From IMG/VR virus record IMGVR_UViG_3300015241_000004, positions 1 through 55,970 of that record: 55,970 nt of DNA, one strand, 5' to 3'. How positions within the stretch are numbered: the stretch's first letter is position 1; each line of letters opens with the position of its first letter. The notes under the pieces were generated by a model. That model was not told the origin of the DNA. It searched no databases and saw nothing but the letters and a program-made list of their open reading frames with translations. Of the stretch, positions 1 through 9,174 are shown piece by piece. This stretch comes from a virus. Made by a program: the position numbers and the translations under genes.

Positions 1-77
1 AAGTCCTCCCGCCAACGCTCCCGCGTATTGGCTGTTGCATTGATCGGTTAAATCGAGCGAGTTGGAGCAAGTAGGCG
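1..77. repeat. Terminal direct repeat, left copy
   Basis: These 77 bases are identical to the last 77 bases of the window (55894-55970). An exact overlap of this length is what a de Bruijn assembler leaves when a contig closes on itself (k = 77 is a common setting). I therefore read the window as a circular map of 55,893 unique bases rather than a virion with 77-bp physical ends. The repeat lies inside a gene that continues across the junction. Confidence 0.9.
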
Positions 78-207
78 GTGGTGGGGTCACGCCCGCGGAC
101 ACACCGCAAAATCCTGCCGGGCAGCCGTTGAACTGCGCGAATGCCGCGCCTCCCGCCAGCGCCGCCAGCAGCAGCGCGGTGCCGCCGGCAATCCAACGTC
201 GGGGCAT
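1..207 (-). CDS. Small exported protein, interrupted by the contig ends
   Basis: The ATG at 207 overlaps the TGA of the upstream gene (TGATG). The frame stays open to base 1 and, on the circle, continues at 55893 to a TGA at 55885-55887, giving 71 residues. The N-terminus MPRRWIAGGTALLLAALAGG followed by AAFA-Q is a clear Sec signal peptide; the short mature part is proline- and cysteine-containing (PPPP, several Cys). Its stop overlaps the next ATG at 55888. I do not recognise the family. It sits among other exported tail-region proteins. The second partial copy at 55885-55970 is the same gene. Confidence 0.7.
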   Translation of the reverse strand, partial: MPRRWIAGGTALLLAALAGGAAFAQFNGCPAGFCGVSAGVTPPPPTCSNSLDLTDQCNSQYAGALAGGL

Positions 208-674
208 CACTGCCACCACCCGGTCACCAGCACCGATGTACCCGTACTGATCATTGAAATCGCGTTCGGCTCGGTCATGCCGTCAGGCGTCGAATACGAG
301 CCGCCGTCGCCGGCATTGGCGCTGGACGCCCCCTTCAGGCACCAGGTGCCGGCCGCGCCGATCACGGCCGTGCCGAACTGCGAAAAGCAGACCGCGGTGG
401 CGCCCTCTACCTTGAGGATGACCTTGTTGTGCGTGCCGCTGGCCAGCAGCGCTGTGGCCGTACTCGGTGTACCGCTGGTTGCGGCTGAGATATTGGTCGG
501 CGCGGCGCTCGCCGCACCACCACACGGCACTGCCACAGTACCATTCCAGCACATCTCGACCTTGCCATCGACATTGCTGCCGCCAACGGTCGGGAAGCTC
601 GATTGTGCGAAGGATGCACTCGACCACAACAGCGCAAACACAAGCGCCACGAAAAAGCGGGAAATCATTCTCAT
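207..674 (-). CDS. Exported tail-region protein of unknown function
   Basis: A 155-residue protein. I chose the ATG at 674 because AGAGGA lies just upstream; an in-frame ATG at 668 is also possible. The N-terminus ends in a classical Sec cleavage region (SSASFA-Q). The mature part is rich in Ser, Thr, Gly and Ala with a few cysteines and looks like a beta-rich fibre or decoration module, ending in VTGWWQ. It lies downstream of a tail-spike-like gene and is coupled by TGATG to the next gene. A secreted accessory of the adhesion apparatus is an inference. Confidence 0.65.
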   Translation of the reverse strand: MRMISRFFVALVFALLWSSASFAQSSFPTVGGSNVDGKVEMCWNGTVAVPCGGAASAAPTNISAATSGTPSTATALLASGTHNKVILKVEGATAVCFSQFGTAVIGAAGTWCLKGASSANAGDGGSYSTPDGMTEPNAISMISTGTSVLVTGWWQ

Positions 675-744
675 TTTGGATGTCCTCTGGTGATGAGCCG
701 CGCCGATTGAGCGTGTCAAGCGCGAGCTGGCAGATCCGCTTCTC

Positions 745-2208
745 TCAGTGCGTCTGGCAATTCGTAGCGGTGTAGGCTGCGCCTGTGCCCGGAATGGTTA
801 GCCCGTTCATGGTCAGGACGCCGTAATCGACGCAACTGCCCTGCGCCCCCGTAGCGGTGCCGTTGAAGCCTCCGCTAAAATTGGCGTTCGCTCCCGCGCC
901 CTTTATGTCGATGAATTTCTGCCCGATGGCGCGCCCCGTTACATCAATCCATGTTCCAGACAGAAATTTTGTGGCACCGAATAGCCGGGCAAAATTGCCG
1001 AAATCGACCACCGCGGAGATGCCGGGATTGCCAGCTCCAGGAGTCCCGACTTGGGAGATGTTGGTTGAGCCCAAATTATCTACATCGAATATGCTCAAGA
1101 AGTTTCCGGTGCGGACGCTGTTTACGTCCAGCACACTGCCTTGCCCGGCAAAAAAAGCTTTATCAGTCTGAGTATTGACGGTATCCACCGTCAGACACTG
1201 CACGATCGCAATCCCGAGATCGCGCGACTGAAACAATGTCCCGCCCGCTAATCCCGTATAGCGAACGACGACATTGGTCTCAGTCGCAGGAAGGCTGGAG
1301 CAATCCCCCTGAAGTGTCACGAGATGATAGCCGAGAGGAGAGCCGAAGAAGTTGATGGTCGATGCAGTGAGATAGGTACCATTGCAGAGTTGCACCAACA
1401 CAGGGTTGCCCTGCGTGTCCATGTTGAATTTGGCGTACTGCAGCGCAGCTGCCGGCGTCGCAAAATTGCCAGACCCGGCACATCCACCAAGCCCGTCGGA
1501 GACCGTATCGCTCGGCGAAGCGCCTCCGACATAAATGGTATAGGTATTTGCAGCCCATCGCTGTACGCGCTGCAAATCAGGCACATTCCAAGCCGATGAG
1601 ATGACCTCATACTTAAGAGACTGGCCCGGCTGCAGTCGCGTCGTGGTGACACCAGGTGCGACGATGCGCTTTCCACGCGTATCGATGTTCTGAAACTCGA
1701 TCACGCACGGAACGGTTGTGTAATTCGATGTTGCCGTCAGCGTGACGTCATAGAACGCCGCGCCAGCCAGCGGCACAATCGTATTGCAAGCCGCGTTCGT
1801 GAGCGTCGTGGGTGCGGAAAGCGGAGTTCCTATGGAGCCAGGAAAAGGCGATGCCCATACTCCATCCCCGCGCCAGAAGGTCGAGGCAGAAGCGCCAGCC
1901 CCCGAATTCAAATTGGCGGCCGGCAGGTTTCCGGTGACGTCCGAACCGAGCCGAACGCTGCATGTATTGCTGGCGCAGTTGATTGTCTTGTTCGTCAGCG
2001 CCTGGCTTGCGGCAAGCGTTGCGAGCGTATCCGATGTGTTCGGAAGCGCGTAGGTCTTCACCGAAGAGGCAGGCCCGGTAAACTGCATGAACGCGTTGTT
2101 GGTGCCGCCCTTCGGTCCCGTCAAAGGCGACGTGCCCGGTGTCACCTGCGCGTGCACGGGCGCGCAGCAAAGCGTAAGCGCCAGCACAAGAATGCTGCGA
2201 AACTTCAT
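745..2208 (-). CDS. Tail-fibre/tail-spike-like protein with signal peptide
   Basis: A 487-residue protein; start at 2208 chosen for the upstream AAGGA and the signal peptide MKFRSILVLALTLCCAPVHA-Q. After the signal comes a segment of the type common in tail fibres (SDTLATLAASQALTNKTI), then a long beta-rich Gly/Asn/Thr region that resembles a right-handed beta-helix or spike. Eleven or more cysteines in the mature part would suit disulfides in the periplasm. Probable receptor-binding or adhesin-like protein. The export signal on a fibre-like protein is odd, because virion proteins normally assemble in the cytoplasm. Confidence 0.7.
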   Translation of the reverse strand: MKFRSILVLALTLCCAPVHAQVTPGTSPLTGPKGGTNNAFMQFTGPASSVKTYALPNTSDTLATLAASQALTNKTINCASNTCSVRLGSDVTGNLPAANLNSGAGASASTFWRGDGVWASPFPGSIGTPLSAPTTLTNAACNTIVPLAGAAFYDVTLTATSNYTTVPCVIEFQNIDTRGKRIVAPGVTTTRLQPGQSLKYEVISSAWNVPDLQRVQRWAANTYTIYVGGASPSDTVSDGLGGCAGSGNFATPAAALQYAKFNMDTQGNPVLVQLCNGTYLTASTINFFGSPLGYHLVTLQGDCSSLPATETNVVVRYTGLAGGTLFQSRDLGIAIVQCLTVDTVNTQTDKAFFAGQGSVLDVNSVRTGNFLSIFDVDNLGSTNISQVGTPGAGNPGISAVVDFGNFARLFGATKFLSGTWIDVTGRAIGQKFIDIKGAGANANFSGGFNGTATGAQGSCVDYGVLTMNGLTIPGTGAAYTATNCQTH

Positions 2209-2231
2209 GTTGAAAAATTCCTTGGATGATT

Positions 2232-2774
2232 TTAGTAAGCGCCGGTGCCGTCCGGCAGCGGTGTCAGCGTGATCGATCCGCCATTGCCGTCGATCGGGTA
2301 GGAGTAGTTCACCACCGCAAATTGGGTCTGGCCAGCAGTCGGCGTGATGGTGATGTTGTTGATCGCCGCATCGCCCTTGCCGTCGACCACGCGCAGTGGC
2401 TTGAGCCGCGCCGACCAATCGACCGTGACCGCGAAAGGCGCGCCCGCAGCCTGTTTGACAATCAGCACGTCATCGCCGGGTAGCGCCGCATAGGGTGAGG
2501 TGAACGCACCGACACCGGTCAGGATTTTCACCGTGCGGCTCGCGGCGTCGATGCCTGATATCGGCACCATCGAGACGACATTGGTCAATGCGTTCCACGC
2601 CGGAACGTAGGTATTGGCCGGATCCGGCAGAACAGCTGTTTTTGCAACGCCGGCAAAGTTGATCGAGACTGTCCAAACGCCATTGTTCTTTGCAATAGCA
2701 ACAAGCCCTGACCCCGTCACCCTGGACGGAAACGGCGCCGCCGTATTGACGCGGATGTTGGCTGGCAGCGTCAT
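2232..2774 (-). CDS. Tail-region structural protein, unknown family
   Basis: A 180-residue protein starting MTLPANIRVN, overlapping the upstream gene by ATGA (2771-2774). It has no signal peptide. The composition is Ala/Val/Thr-rich with alternating hydrophobic residues, as in beta-sandwich virion proteins. Its position between two tail-type genes suggests a baseplate or fibre-attachment part; this is inference from context. Confidence 0.6.
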   Translation of the reverse strand: MTLPANIRVNTAAPFPSRVTGSGLVAIAKNNGVWTVSINFAGVAKTAVLPDPANTYVPAWNALTNVVSMVPISGIDAASRTVKILTGVGAFTSPYAALPGDDVLIVKQAAGAPFAVTVDWSARLKPLRVVDGKGDAAINNITITPTAGQTQFAVVNYSYPIDGNGGSITLTPLPDGTGAY

Positions 2775-3478
2775 GGCAGGCCGTAGGGGTTGGAGGCAGG
2801 TTGAGCAACCGGCATGGAGGTGACACCACCGCTGATGATCGGCAGCTTGCCGACAAACAATTGTCGTGTGTCGGCACCATCGAACATTGTCATCGCGGCG
2901 CCATACGTCTTGTGCCCCAGTTTAGCCATGAGCGACGCCGGAATTCTGATCTCGACGCGCCCAAGATCGACGACGGTCAGCATGTTGCCGAGCTGGGCTG
3001 CAATGATTGGTCCGCCCTCGCCGATCGATCCGACCGACGAAAACCCGCCAAAACCGCCGTCATGATGATGGTGGTAGCCCCGGATCTCGAATTGGAACGC
3101 AGAACCGATCTGGCAGACCATGACGCCGGTCGAAGGCACGTAGCTGGTCACGTAGCCGGTCATGGTGTTTTTGCCGGTCGGGTCAGCGATTGTCACGGAC
3201 GCCCCAGCCAGGATTGCAAGGTTGAGCTCGACCACAGGCGCGATCGCCTGCATCTCGTTGCCGAACGGATAGTCCTTGATTGTGAGTGGCGTGACTGATG
3301 CGGTGACGATGACGCCCGAGGTCACCGTCCAATTGCTGCCGGCAAAATCTCCCGGTTGCGCCAATGTCCGCCCCGAAAGATCGATCGCCTCGCCGGTATC
3401 GTCATCGAACAGACTGACCGTGCGAAGAAAGTCTTCGCGGTTGGTCTGCTCGGGGAAAAGAACGGGGTTCGCGTACAT
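2771..3478 (-). CDS. Tail-region structural protein with His-rich loop
   Basis: A 235-residue protein with no signal peptide. Near residue 136 there is a run YHHHHDGGFGG followed by Gly/Ser-rich sequence; such His clusters in phage fibres sometimes bind metal along a trimer axis (general knowledge, not shown here). Beta-rich throughout. It overlaps both neighbours by a few bases, so translation is coupled. Exact role unknown; probably a baseplate or fibre subunit. Confidence 0.6.
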   Translation of the reverse strand: MYANPVLFPEQTNREDFLRTVSLFDDDTGEAIDLSGRTLAQPGDFAGSNWTVTSGVIVTASVTPLTIKDYPFGNEMQAIAPVVELNLAILAGASVTIADPTGKNTMTGYVTSYVPSTGVMVCQIGSAFQFEIRGYHHHHDGGFGGFSSVGSIGEGGPIIAAQLGNMLTVVDLGRVEIRIPASLMAKLGHKTYGAAMTMFDGADTRQLFVGKLPIISGGVTSMPVAQPASNPYGLP

Positions 3479-4563
3479 CAGAGCTTGATGTAGATGGTTG
3501 CGAGCCCTACCGGAGATACGATCGGGTGCGCCGCGCCGCTGGTGTTGTCTGACGTGACATGGATGGTATTGTTGCCGCTAAACGTCGAAGTGGCGCCCCA
3601 ACTGCCAGAATTCGAGGCCGGAACAACAACGCAACCCCCGCCGCCGCAGTTCGCTACCGAAGCGGCGCTGACGTTCGCAGGCGTCGAGGTTAATGGAATG
3701 CCGGTACCACCACCTCCCGGAGCGACCGATATGGAGTTGAGGGCACTTGACGTGATCCCCGCAGGCAATTGGTTGACGGCAAGCGTCTGGCTTTCAGATC
3801 CGCCAAAGCATCCCAATGTGCTTGCGAGACACCCGCCAACGCTCGTTGTTCCGAAATACGTGGCGGTCAGTCTTCCTTTCGCGCCGGCGCCCTGGTCATC
3901 AAGCGCTGCAAGCGTGCGGCCCGACCAATCGGGCAGCGCGATGGTCTTGTTCGCATTGTAGTCATTCAACGCGTTACCGCTACGGCCGCCAGGCGCTACA
4001 ACGAGATTTGAATCGACACCATAGAGATAAATGAACAGCGCCTGCGTGTCCGCATTCGCGCGCTCGGTTGCGCCGCTTGTTGCGTTGCCGATCGTCAGGC
4101 CATTGGTGCGGGCAAAGCCTGTGAGGGGGCCCGTACCGTACCTTGCCTTGAGATCGCCGGTGGCAAGCACCGTTGTCGGATCAACCGTGCCACCACCACC
4201 ACCACCACCACTCGACGGGCCCAGCACCTGCATCGTGGTATCGACCAGCGGCGAGCCGCCTGAATCCGTCAAACGGATATGGATCAGCCCGTCCGCCAGC
4301 CAGTGCATGGGCACCCGGCCTGCCTGGTCGCAGCTTAAGGGGTTGGAGAGCGGCTGGGTCAGCCCAAAGTCAGCAAAGGCATTCTGCGGCGTGCCGACCG
4401 TACCCGCAACGAAGAAGCTGAGCAGGCAGCCCGAGGCGACATTGCCGGACGAATCAACCTGTGGGACCAGGGCGAGCGGGGTGGTGCCGGCGGCATGGAC
4501 GGGCGCCGACGCCAGGCATAAAGCGACAATTGCTAGCAATTTCAGCCGCTTGAGAAGCGTCAT
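3478..4563 (-). CDS. Tail-collar/fibre-like protein with signal peptide
   Basis: A 361-residue protein. The N-terminal 24 residues (MTLLKRLKLLAIVALCLASA then PVHA-A) are a Sec signal. Around residue 200 the segment NKTIALPDWSGRTLAALDDQ resembles phage tail-collar/short-fibre domains, which carry a 'LPDxRGRxxxGxD' core. The C-terminal part has Gly-rich loops (GGGGTG, CGGGGC) and paired cysteines. Likely part of the host-recognition apparatus, again with an export signal. Confidence 0.7.
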   Translation of the reverse strand: MTLLKRLKLLAIVALCLASAPVHAAGTTPLALVPQVDSSGNVASGCLLSFFVAGTVGTPQNAFADFGLTQPLSNPLSCDQAGRVPMHWLADGLIHIRLTDSGGSPLVDTTMQVLGPSSGGGGGGGTVDPTTVLATGDLKARYGTGPLTGFARTNGLTIGNATSGATERANADTQALFIYLYGVDSNLVVAPGGRSGNALNDYNANKTIALPDWSGRTLAALDDQGAGAKGRLTATYFGTTSVGGCLASTLGCFGGSESQTLAVNQLPAGITSSALNSISVAPGGGGTGIPLTSTPANVSAASVANCGGGGCVVVPASNSGSWGATSTFSGNNTIHVTSDNTSGAAHPIVSPVGLATIYIKL

Positions 4564-4694
4564 GTTAAGATTTCCCGTGAGAATTGAGGGCCGTGGTTGC
4601 GTGGAGTCCGTGCCGCGGGTAGTTTTGTCGGATGCAATACGCTTTGACCGCCGCTATGGCCGCAGCTTGGCTCTGTGTCAGCTACCCCTATGGG

Positions 4695-7295
4695 TTAGCT
4701 CTTTTCGTCCTGGGCGCTGCTTGGCATCGGGCCCTGCAGCGACCGCATCACATGGTCGGGCAACTGAAGTCCCCTCATGAAGTCGTTGGGTGAGGCCTTG
4801 ACGCCGATCGCCTTTGCCGTTCCCGCAAGGTTGCGTGACGCGATCCTGAATAGCCCAACGGTTCCGGCTGAAGGCTTCGTGATCAGGCTCTCGTAAGCCG
4901 CCGCCCATTTGGCCGCGCTCGATGCAGTCGCGGGCGCCGCCAGCACTTTGGCGAGGACGGTACCGCCCAACACGCCGCCTAGGATCGCAATCGGCGTGAC
5001 AATGTCACCATGCGCAATTGCCGTGCCTGCGGTCACAGCCGTAGCGGCGAGCCCTGCAGCATTGACCGTCTGGCCCGAACCAGACGGATTCCCGAATTTC
5101 GAACCTACTTCCTTAAGCCGCTGCGAAATCATCGCAATGTCGTCGAGCGCTTGACGTTGTTTCCCGGCGTTCCCAAACAGAACCGCTTTGGCCTGCGGGC
5201 TGTAAGAACTCCATTGCGACACAAAAACGTCGGGAGAAAACTGCCCCGTGCGCGGAGAGACACCAAGGTTGCGGATGATCGCGCCAGCTAGGTCGGTTCT
5301 ATCTTCCTGGGGGATAGCCCGCACAAGTTTGGCGAGTGTTGCAACATCCCCCCGACTTCCTGACTTCGCATAGGAATCGATTGCCGAAAACAGCGCCTCG
5401 TCGCTCTTTTGACCGCGCCCGATCACAGAATCCGCAAGCTGTTTCATCGGTCCATGCGGTACTGGCATAGCGTCAGGTCGCGTCGTCTCGGCCAATTCCC
5501 CAATCAATTGCCGCGCATCTTGGCCATTACGCAAGGTGTCGGCATAGGCTCGCATCAGCCGGCGCTGCTCTGGCGAGAAACGACGCTCGGCAACGTCGCG
5601 CCCCGAGCCGTACAGAAATTCCATGATGTCTTTTGCCGTAGTCGTCGCCGGTTTCGCTGGAGTGCCTTCCGTGGTCTGGGACAACCTGTTCCAGATTGCG
5701 CCGTCAATGGCCTGCATGGCTTCCGGGTCATTGCCAGTAGCCCTCTCGATCGCCGTCAGAAGGCGTGAGGAAACACCCTTGGCACCGACCTGGCCGGCAC
5801 CCACCATGTAGTTGGCAACCTCCTGTGGCGTCACCTCGCCGGTAACGATCCGGTTTACCAACCGACCGGCATCGTCTTCGTCGTTGAAGAAGCGATTGCG
5901 CCATTCCGTGTTTGCGGCTCGAGCTTGCCGAAATACAGCGAGAGCACGGTCATCCCCCGAAAGCAGCGCGTTCTCGAAGGCATGCGATTGCCAATCGTCG
6001 AAACGATCCATCACAAGACGGGATGCGCGGCGATCAGAATCGTTGTTGGCCGCCTGACGAATGCTGACAAGCCGCTTTCGTGCCTGCTCGATCCCCTGCA
6101 CTGTGACGCCAACGCGCTCGTCACCAGCCGCGGCCGGCCTTGCCAACTGTGCCCGGTTTGGAATGTTCAACTGCGCAATTCGCTCAACCTCGTCGAGCAT
6201 TCGATTGGCGGCAGGGGTAAGTTGTGCATCAATGACGACGCCCGCGTTTTCCAGTCCCTCGACAATATACGGTCTGGCGTTGTGTACTTCTTCGACCCGG
6301 ATCGATGCATCCGCACGACCGGCTTGGTCATATAGAGTGTCCTTATTTATTCTGGCTTCACGCTCCGAGGTGCGCAATCTATCGATCAGCCTCACCCCCA
6401 TATCCTGCGGCGACATATCGCCGACCGCGGCGCGAACATCTTCGAGCGATTGAGTCTCACGACCGGCTACATTTCGGTGCGCTGCATCAACATCGCGCTG
6501 CCATGCCGCGCGCACAACCTCATCGGATTGCCGCGCTACACCGCTTGCGGCTGCGGTTTCTGATTCCGCCGCATCCACGACCGATCGGCCAATCCGGTTT
6601 GCTATGTTCGGACCGGAGCCAGAACCATATTGATCGGCAATGCTTCGGGTGGCGCCGGAAAGACTGTCCGTTAGGTTTTGTGTTGCCTTCGGGATTGCAT
6701 CTCCCACCAGCGGAACGTTGCGCACACCCTGCCCGGCGCGCTGCACCGCAGTGCTATCGCTCGCAATAGCTCGAGGTACGGCAACGTCTGATCCAGTGAC
6801 ATCCGACAAGCGCTCTGCGGCTTGAAGTACAGGCAGGCCCTCAACCTTAGCTGGTGAGCCCGTGGCCGCGGCAACGGGCATACGCGCTGCTGCGGACGGG
6901 GCCGCCATCGGCGCCGCGAATATCCCCCCTGTGCCTTTTGGAGCGGCCGGCCCAATAACGGATGCAGCTCGAAATGCTTCTCCCGGGCCCTGTTTACGAC
7001 CTTCATTCTGTTGAAATTGTTCTTCCTCGGTTTGAGGAGTGGACGTCGCAGCTATTGACCCTTCAACAGCCCCCCTAGCTCCCTGGACGAACTCTTTGGC
7101 GAGCCACAACGGGCCGCCCTTTGTTGCATTATCCCACGCATATTGCATACGCTCGGTGATGCTTTTACCGGTGGCAGACGAACCCTTTTGAGACTTCACA
7201 ATCTCATCGACCGCAGCATGTTGCTGCTCACTCGACATTTGCAAAAAGCTGTCGTCGACATTGATCTTTTTGCCTTCGATGTTAAGCGTTGGCAT
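4695..7295 (-). CDS. Large internal virion / DNA-ejection protein
   Basis: An 866-residue protein. The first 35 residues (MPTLNIEGKKINVDDSFLQM and on to VDEIVKS) match a short N-terminal motif that recurs in large ejection proteins of podoviruses. The middle is long, helical and charged. Near residues 770-800 there is a hydrophobic Gly/Ala-rich stretch (TAIAHGDIVTPIAILGGVLGG) that could insert in a membrane. By position (third of three large ejection-type genes) it is the likely counterpart of P22 gp16 or T7 gp16. I see no clear transglycosylase catalytic motif. Confidence 0.65.
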   Translation of the reverse strand: MPTLNIEGKKINVDDSFLQMSSEQQHAAVDEIVKSQKGSSATGKSITERMQYAWDNATKGGPLWLAKEFVQGARGAVEGSIAATSTPQTEEEQFQQNEGRKQGPGEAFRAASVIGPAAPKGTGGIFAAPMAAPSAAARMPVAAATGSPAKVEGLPVLQAAERLSDVTGSDVAVPRAIASDSTAVQRAGQGVRNVPLVGDAIPKATQNLTDSLSGATRSIADQYGSGSGPNIANRIGRSVVDAAESETAAASGVARQSDEVVRAAWQRDVDAAHRNVAGRETQSLEDVRAAVGDMSPQDMGVRLIDRLRTSEREARINKDTLYDQAGRADASIRVEEVHNARPYIVEGLENAGVVIDAQLTPAANRMLDEVERIAQLNIPNRAQLARPAAAGDERVGVTVQGIEQARKRLVSIRQAANNDSDRRASRLVMDRFDDWQSHAFENALLSGDDRALAVFRQARAANTEWRNRFFNDEDDAGRLVNRIVTGEVTPQEVANYMVGAGQVGAKGVSSRLLTAIERATGNDPEAMQAIDGAIWNRLSQTTEGTPAKPATTTAKDIMEFLYGSGRDVAERRFSPEQRRLMRAYADTLRNGQDARQLIGELAETTRPDAMPVPHGPMKQLADSVIGRGQKSDEALFSAIDSYAKSGSRGDVATLAKLVRAIPQEDRTDLAGAIIRNLGVSPRTGQFSPDVFVSQWSSYSPQAKAVLFGNAGKQRQALDDIAMISQRLKEVGSKFGNPSGSGQTVNAAGLAATAVTAGTAIAHGDIVTPIAILGGVLGGTVLAKVLAAPATASSAAKWAAAYESLITKPSAGTVGLFRIASRNLAGTAKAIGVKASPNDFMRGLQLPDHVMRSLQGPMPSSAQDEKS

Positions 7296-7296
7296 C

Positions 7297-9174
7297 TTAT
7301 TCGACTTTCCACTTCACGCCACCGGGCGTCGTGCCGCTGACCGAGACGCCAGACGCTGATTCCTCACTCTTATTGCCACCAAGCGCGGCAAGCGTGCCAG
7401 GTAGCAGCATGTTGCCGAAATCCTTCGATTTGGTCGCAACCTCATACTGCTTGCGCAGCCCGCGAAGCTGACCGAGCGCAAGCTTCTTATAATTTTCGAC
7501 CAGTTCGGCGAGTTGCTTTGGCGAGGACGCGCGATCGAGATCCTTCTTGACTTCCTCGCGATCGGCCAGTGCGCCGGCACTGCCGACCACGGCTTTCACA
7601 ATTTCATCGCCAACCAGAGCCTTCACTCCATCGAAATTCGTCGGGGCTGTCTCGCCCTGTTCGGCTGCCCATGTCTGCTTCCAGCTATTGAAGCGACGAA
7701 TATCGCCGTTCTTCAATGCCGCAGCCGCATTACTTAACGTATCGAGATGGTCCACCAACACATTGAATGACCGAATGGTGTTCCCCTGCGGGCCGGACGT
7801 GAAGCGCTGCTTCGCAACCTGCTGGGCTTTGAAGTCCTGCCACTTCGACGGCAGCGTCGCCATGTCGATGCCGCGCTGCTGCGCCAGTTCCGTCGCGTGG
7901 TTTTGAATGGCACTCATCGTGGCCGAGCCTTGCACGCCGCGCCCGAGGTTCGGCGGCAACTGCCCGGTTTCGAGGTAGCGCTCCGCGGCGGCATTGACCG
8001 CATCCGGAGAAAGTGTCGGCTGGTTACCCTGATATAGCGGCTGGCCGGTTCTCGGATCCAGCATCGTTTTGCCGGCGCTCATTTCGACCGGCTGGATCGA
8101 TTGCTCGATGCGTTCTGCCCAATTCTTCAATTCATCGACCTGTCCGCGCGCCCGTGGGTTTGCCGACAATCTTGCGGCTTCCGTGCGCAGCGCCAGGATT
8201 GCCGCTTGCGGATCGGAAAAGCCTTTCGGCAATGGGACCTGCGGCCGCAGCGGCTGCTGTTGCGGCTGGGCTTGAGGTTGAGCCGCGGGTGCGCCAATTG
8301 GCGCAGGCTGCGGAGCCTGCGCCGGCGCACCCGCCTGCGGCTGTCCGGCCGGCGACCGCCCACCATCGGCTGAAGGGGGTGCGGCAGCCGGTGGCGCCGG
8401 CTGGACGGCATTCGCCGACGGCGGGAGTGTGCCGCCATCAGTCCCACCAAACCGATCCTTGAACGACGTGTCCTGCCCGCCAGGCCCTGCATCCGCGGCA
8501 GCCTGTGGCTTACCCGCCGGAGTCTCGGTCGTGGGCACATAGCGCTGGATCAGGCCTTGCGCGCGGCGCAACTGCCCCGGCGTCAGCGTGGCGTTTGGAT
8601 CAATACCCATCGTCTGCGCGATCTTGGCAATCGTCTGGCCCGTGACGGCATCTTGCCCCGGCAACCTATCTGTCACGATCGAGGCGATTGTCCCCGTGCC
8701 CGGATCGCCCTGCGGGGATCCTGCGGCCGGCGGTGGCAGGGGCTTTGCTGGGAGCGAGGTTGGCTGGCCTTGCGGAGCGCCCTGCGGCCGTCCCTGCGAC
8801 GGCTGCGAGCCGCCCGTGAGCATCGGCGACATGTTGGTGGCGCTCTGCGACAGCATGGCGTCCGCGCCGTTCCACAGCGCGGCGGTATCACCCCTTTGCG
8901 CCAGCATCGCGACTGCTTTTTTGTAATCGATCGCGCCGGTTGCGGGATCGACCGGAAGTCCGCCCTTGAAGGTCTGGGCGATCTCGGCCTGCCGCTGATT
9001 ATCGGCGATGCGCTGTGCGTTGAGCTGCTGTTGCTGGTTGTTCTGCTCTTTCTGTTGCGCGTCAAATCCAGCCTGCCGGTAGACGCTCGGCAGTTTTCCG
9101 ATATCGGTGAAGTCGAGTAGCGGCGCCGTGTAACTCGCACCACCCGGGACCGCGACGCCGTTATCGAAGGCCAT
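7297..9174 (-). CDS. Internal virion / DNA-ejection protein (gp20-like position)
   Basis: A 625-residue protein; start at the ATG at 9174, which forms an ATGA-type overlap with the upstream gene. The first about 80 residues are Gln-rich and helical; residues about 115-330 are low-complexity Pro/Gln/Ala/Gly; the C-terminal 280 residues are helical and charged. This layout is common in podovirus ejection proteins. It carries one copy of the 16-bp palindrome (8290-8305), read as A-P-I-G-A within the Pro/Gln linker. Confidence 0.6.
   Translation of the reverse strand: MAFDNGVAVPGGASYTAPLLDFTDIGKLPSVYRQAGFDAQQKEQNNQQQQLNAQRIADNQRQAEIAQTFKGGLPVDPATGAIDYKKAVAMLAQRGDTAALWNGADAMLSQSATNMSPMLTGGSQPSQGRPQGAPQGQPTSLPAKPLPPPAAGSPQGDPGTGTIASIVTDRLPGQDAVTGQTIAKIAQTMGIDPNATLTPGQLRRAQGLIQRYVPTTETPAGKPQAAADAGPGGQDTSFKDRFGGTDGGTLPPSANAVQPAPPAAAPPSADGGRSPAGQPQAGAPAQAPQPAPIGAPAAQPQAQPQQQPLRPQVPLPKGFSDPQAAILALRTEAARLSANPRARGQVDELKNWAERIEQSIQPVEMSAGKTMLDPRTGQPLYQGNQPTLSPDAVNAAAERYLETGQLPPNLGRGVQGSATMSAIQNHATELAQQRGIDMATLPSKWQDFKAQQVAKQRFTSGPQGNTIRSFNVLVDHLDTLSNAAAALKNGDIRRFNSWKQTWAAEQGETAPTNFDGVKALVGDEIVKAVVGSAGALADREEVKKDLDRASSPKQLAELVENYKKLALGQLRGLRKQYEVATKSKDFGNMLLPGTLAALGGNKSEESASGVSVSGTTPGGVKWKVE
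8290..8305. repeat. Palindrome TGCGCCAATTGGCGCA, copy 1
   Basis: A perfect 16-bp palindrome inside an ejection-protein gene, in frame as Ala-Pro-Ile-Gly-Ala. The downstream flank GGCTGCGG is shared with the copy at 45717. Confidence 0.85.

Noticed and set aside
4173-4421. A frame with seven His in a row
   Set aside because: The CAC run is the antisense of a Gly-rich linker (GGGGGGG) in the collar-like protein, not a metal-binding gene.
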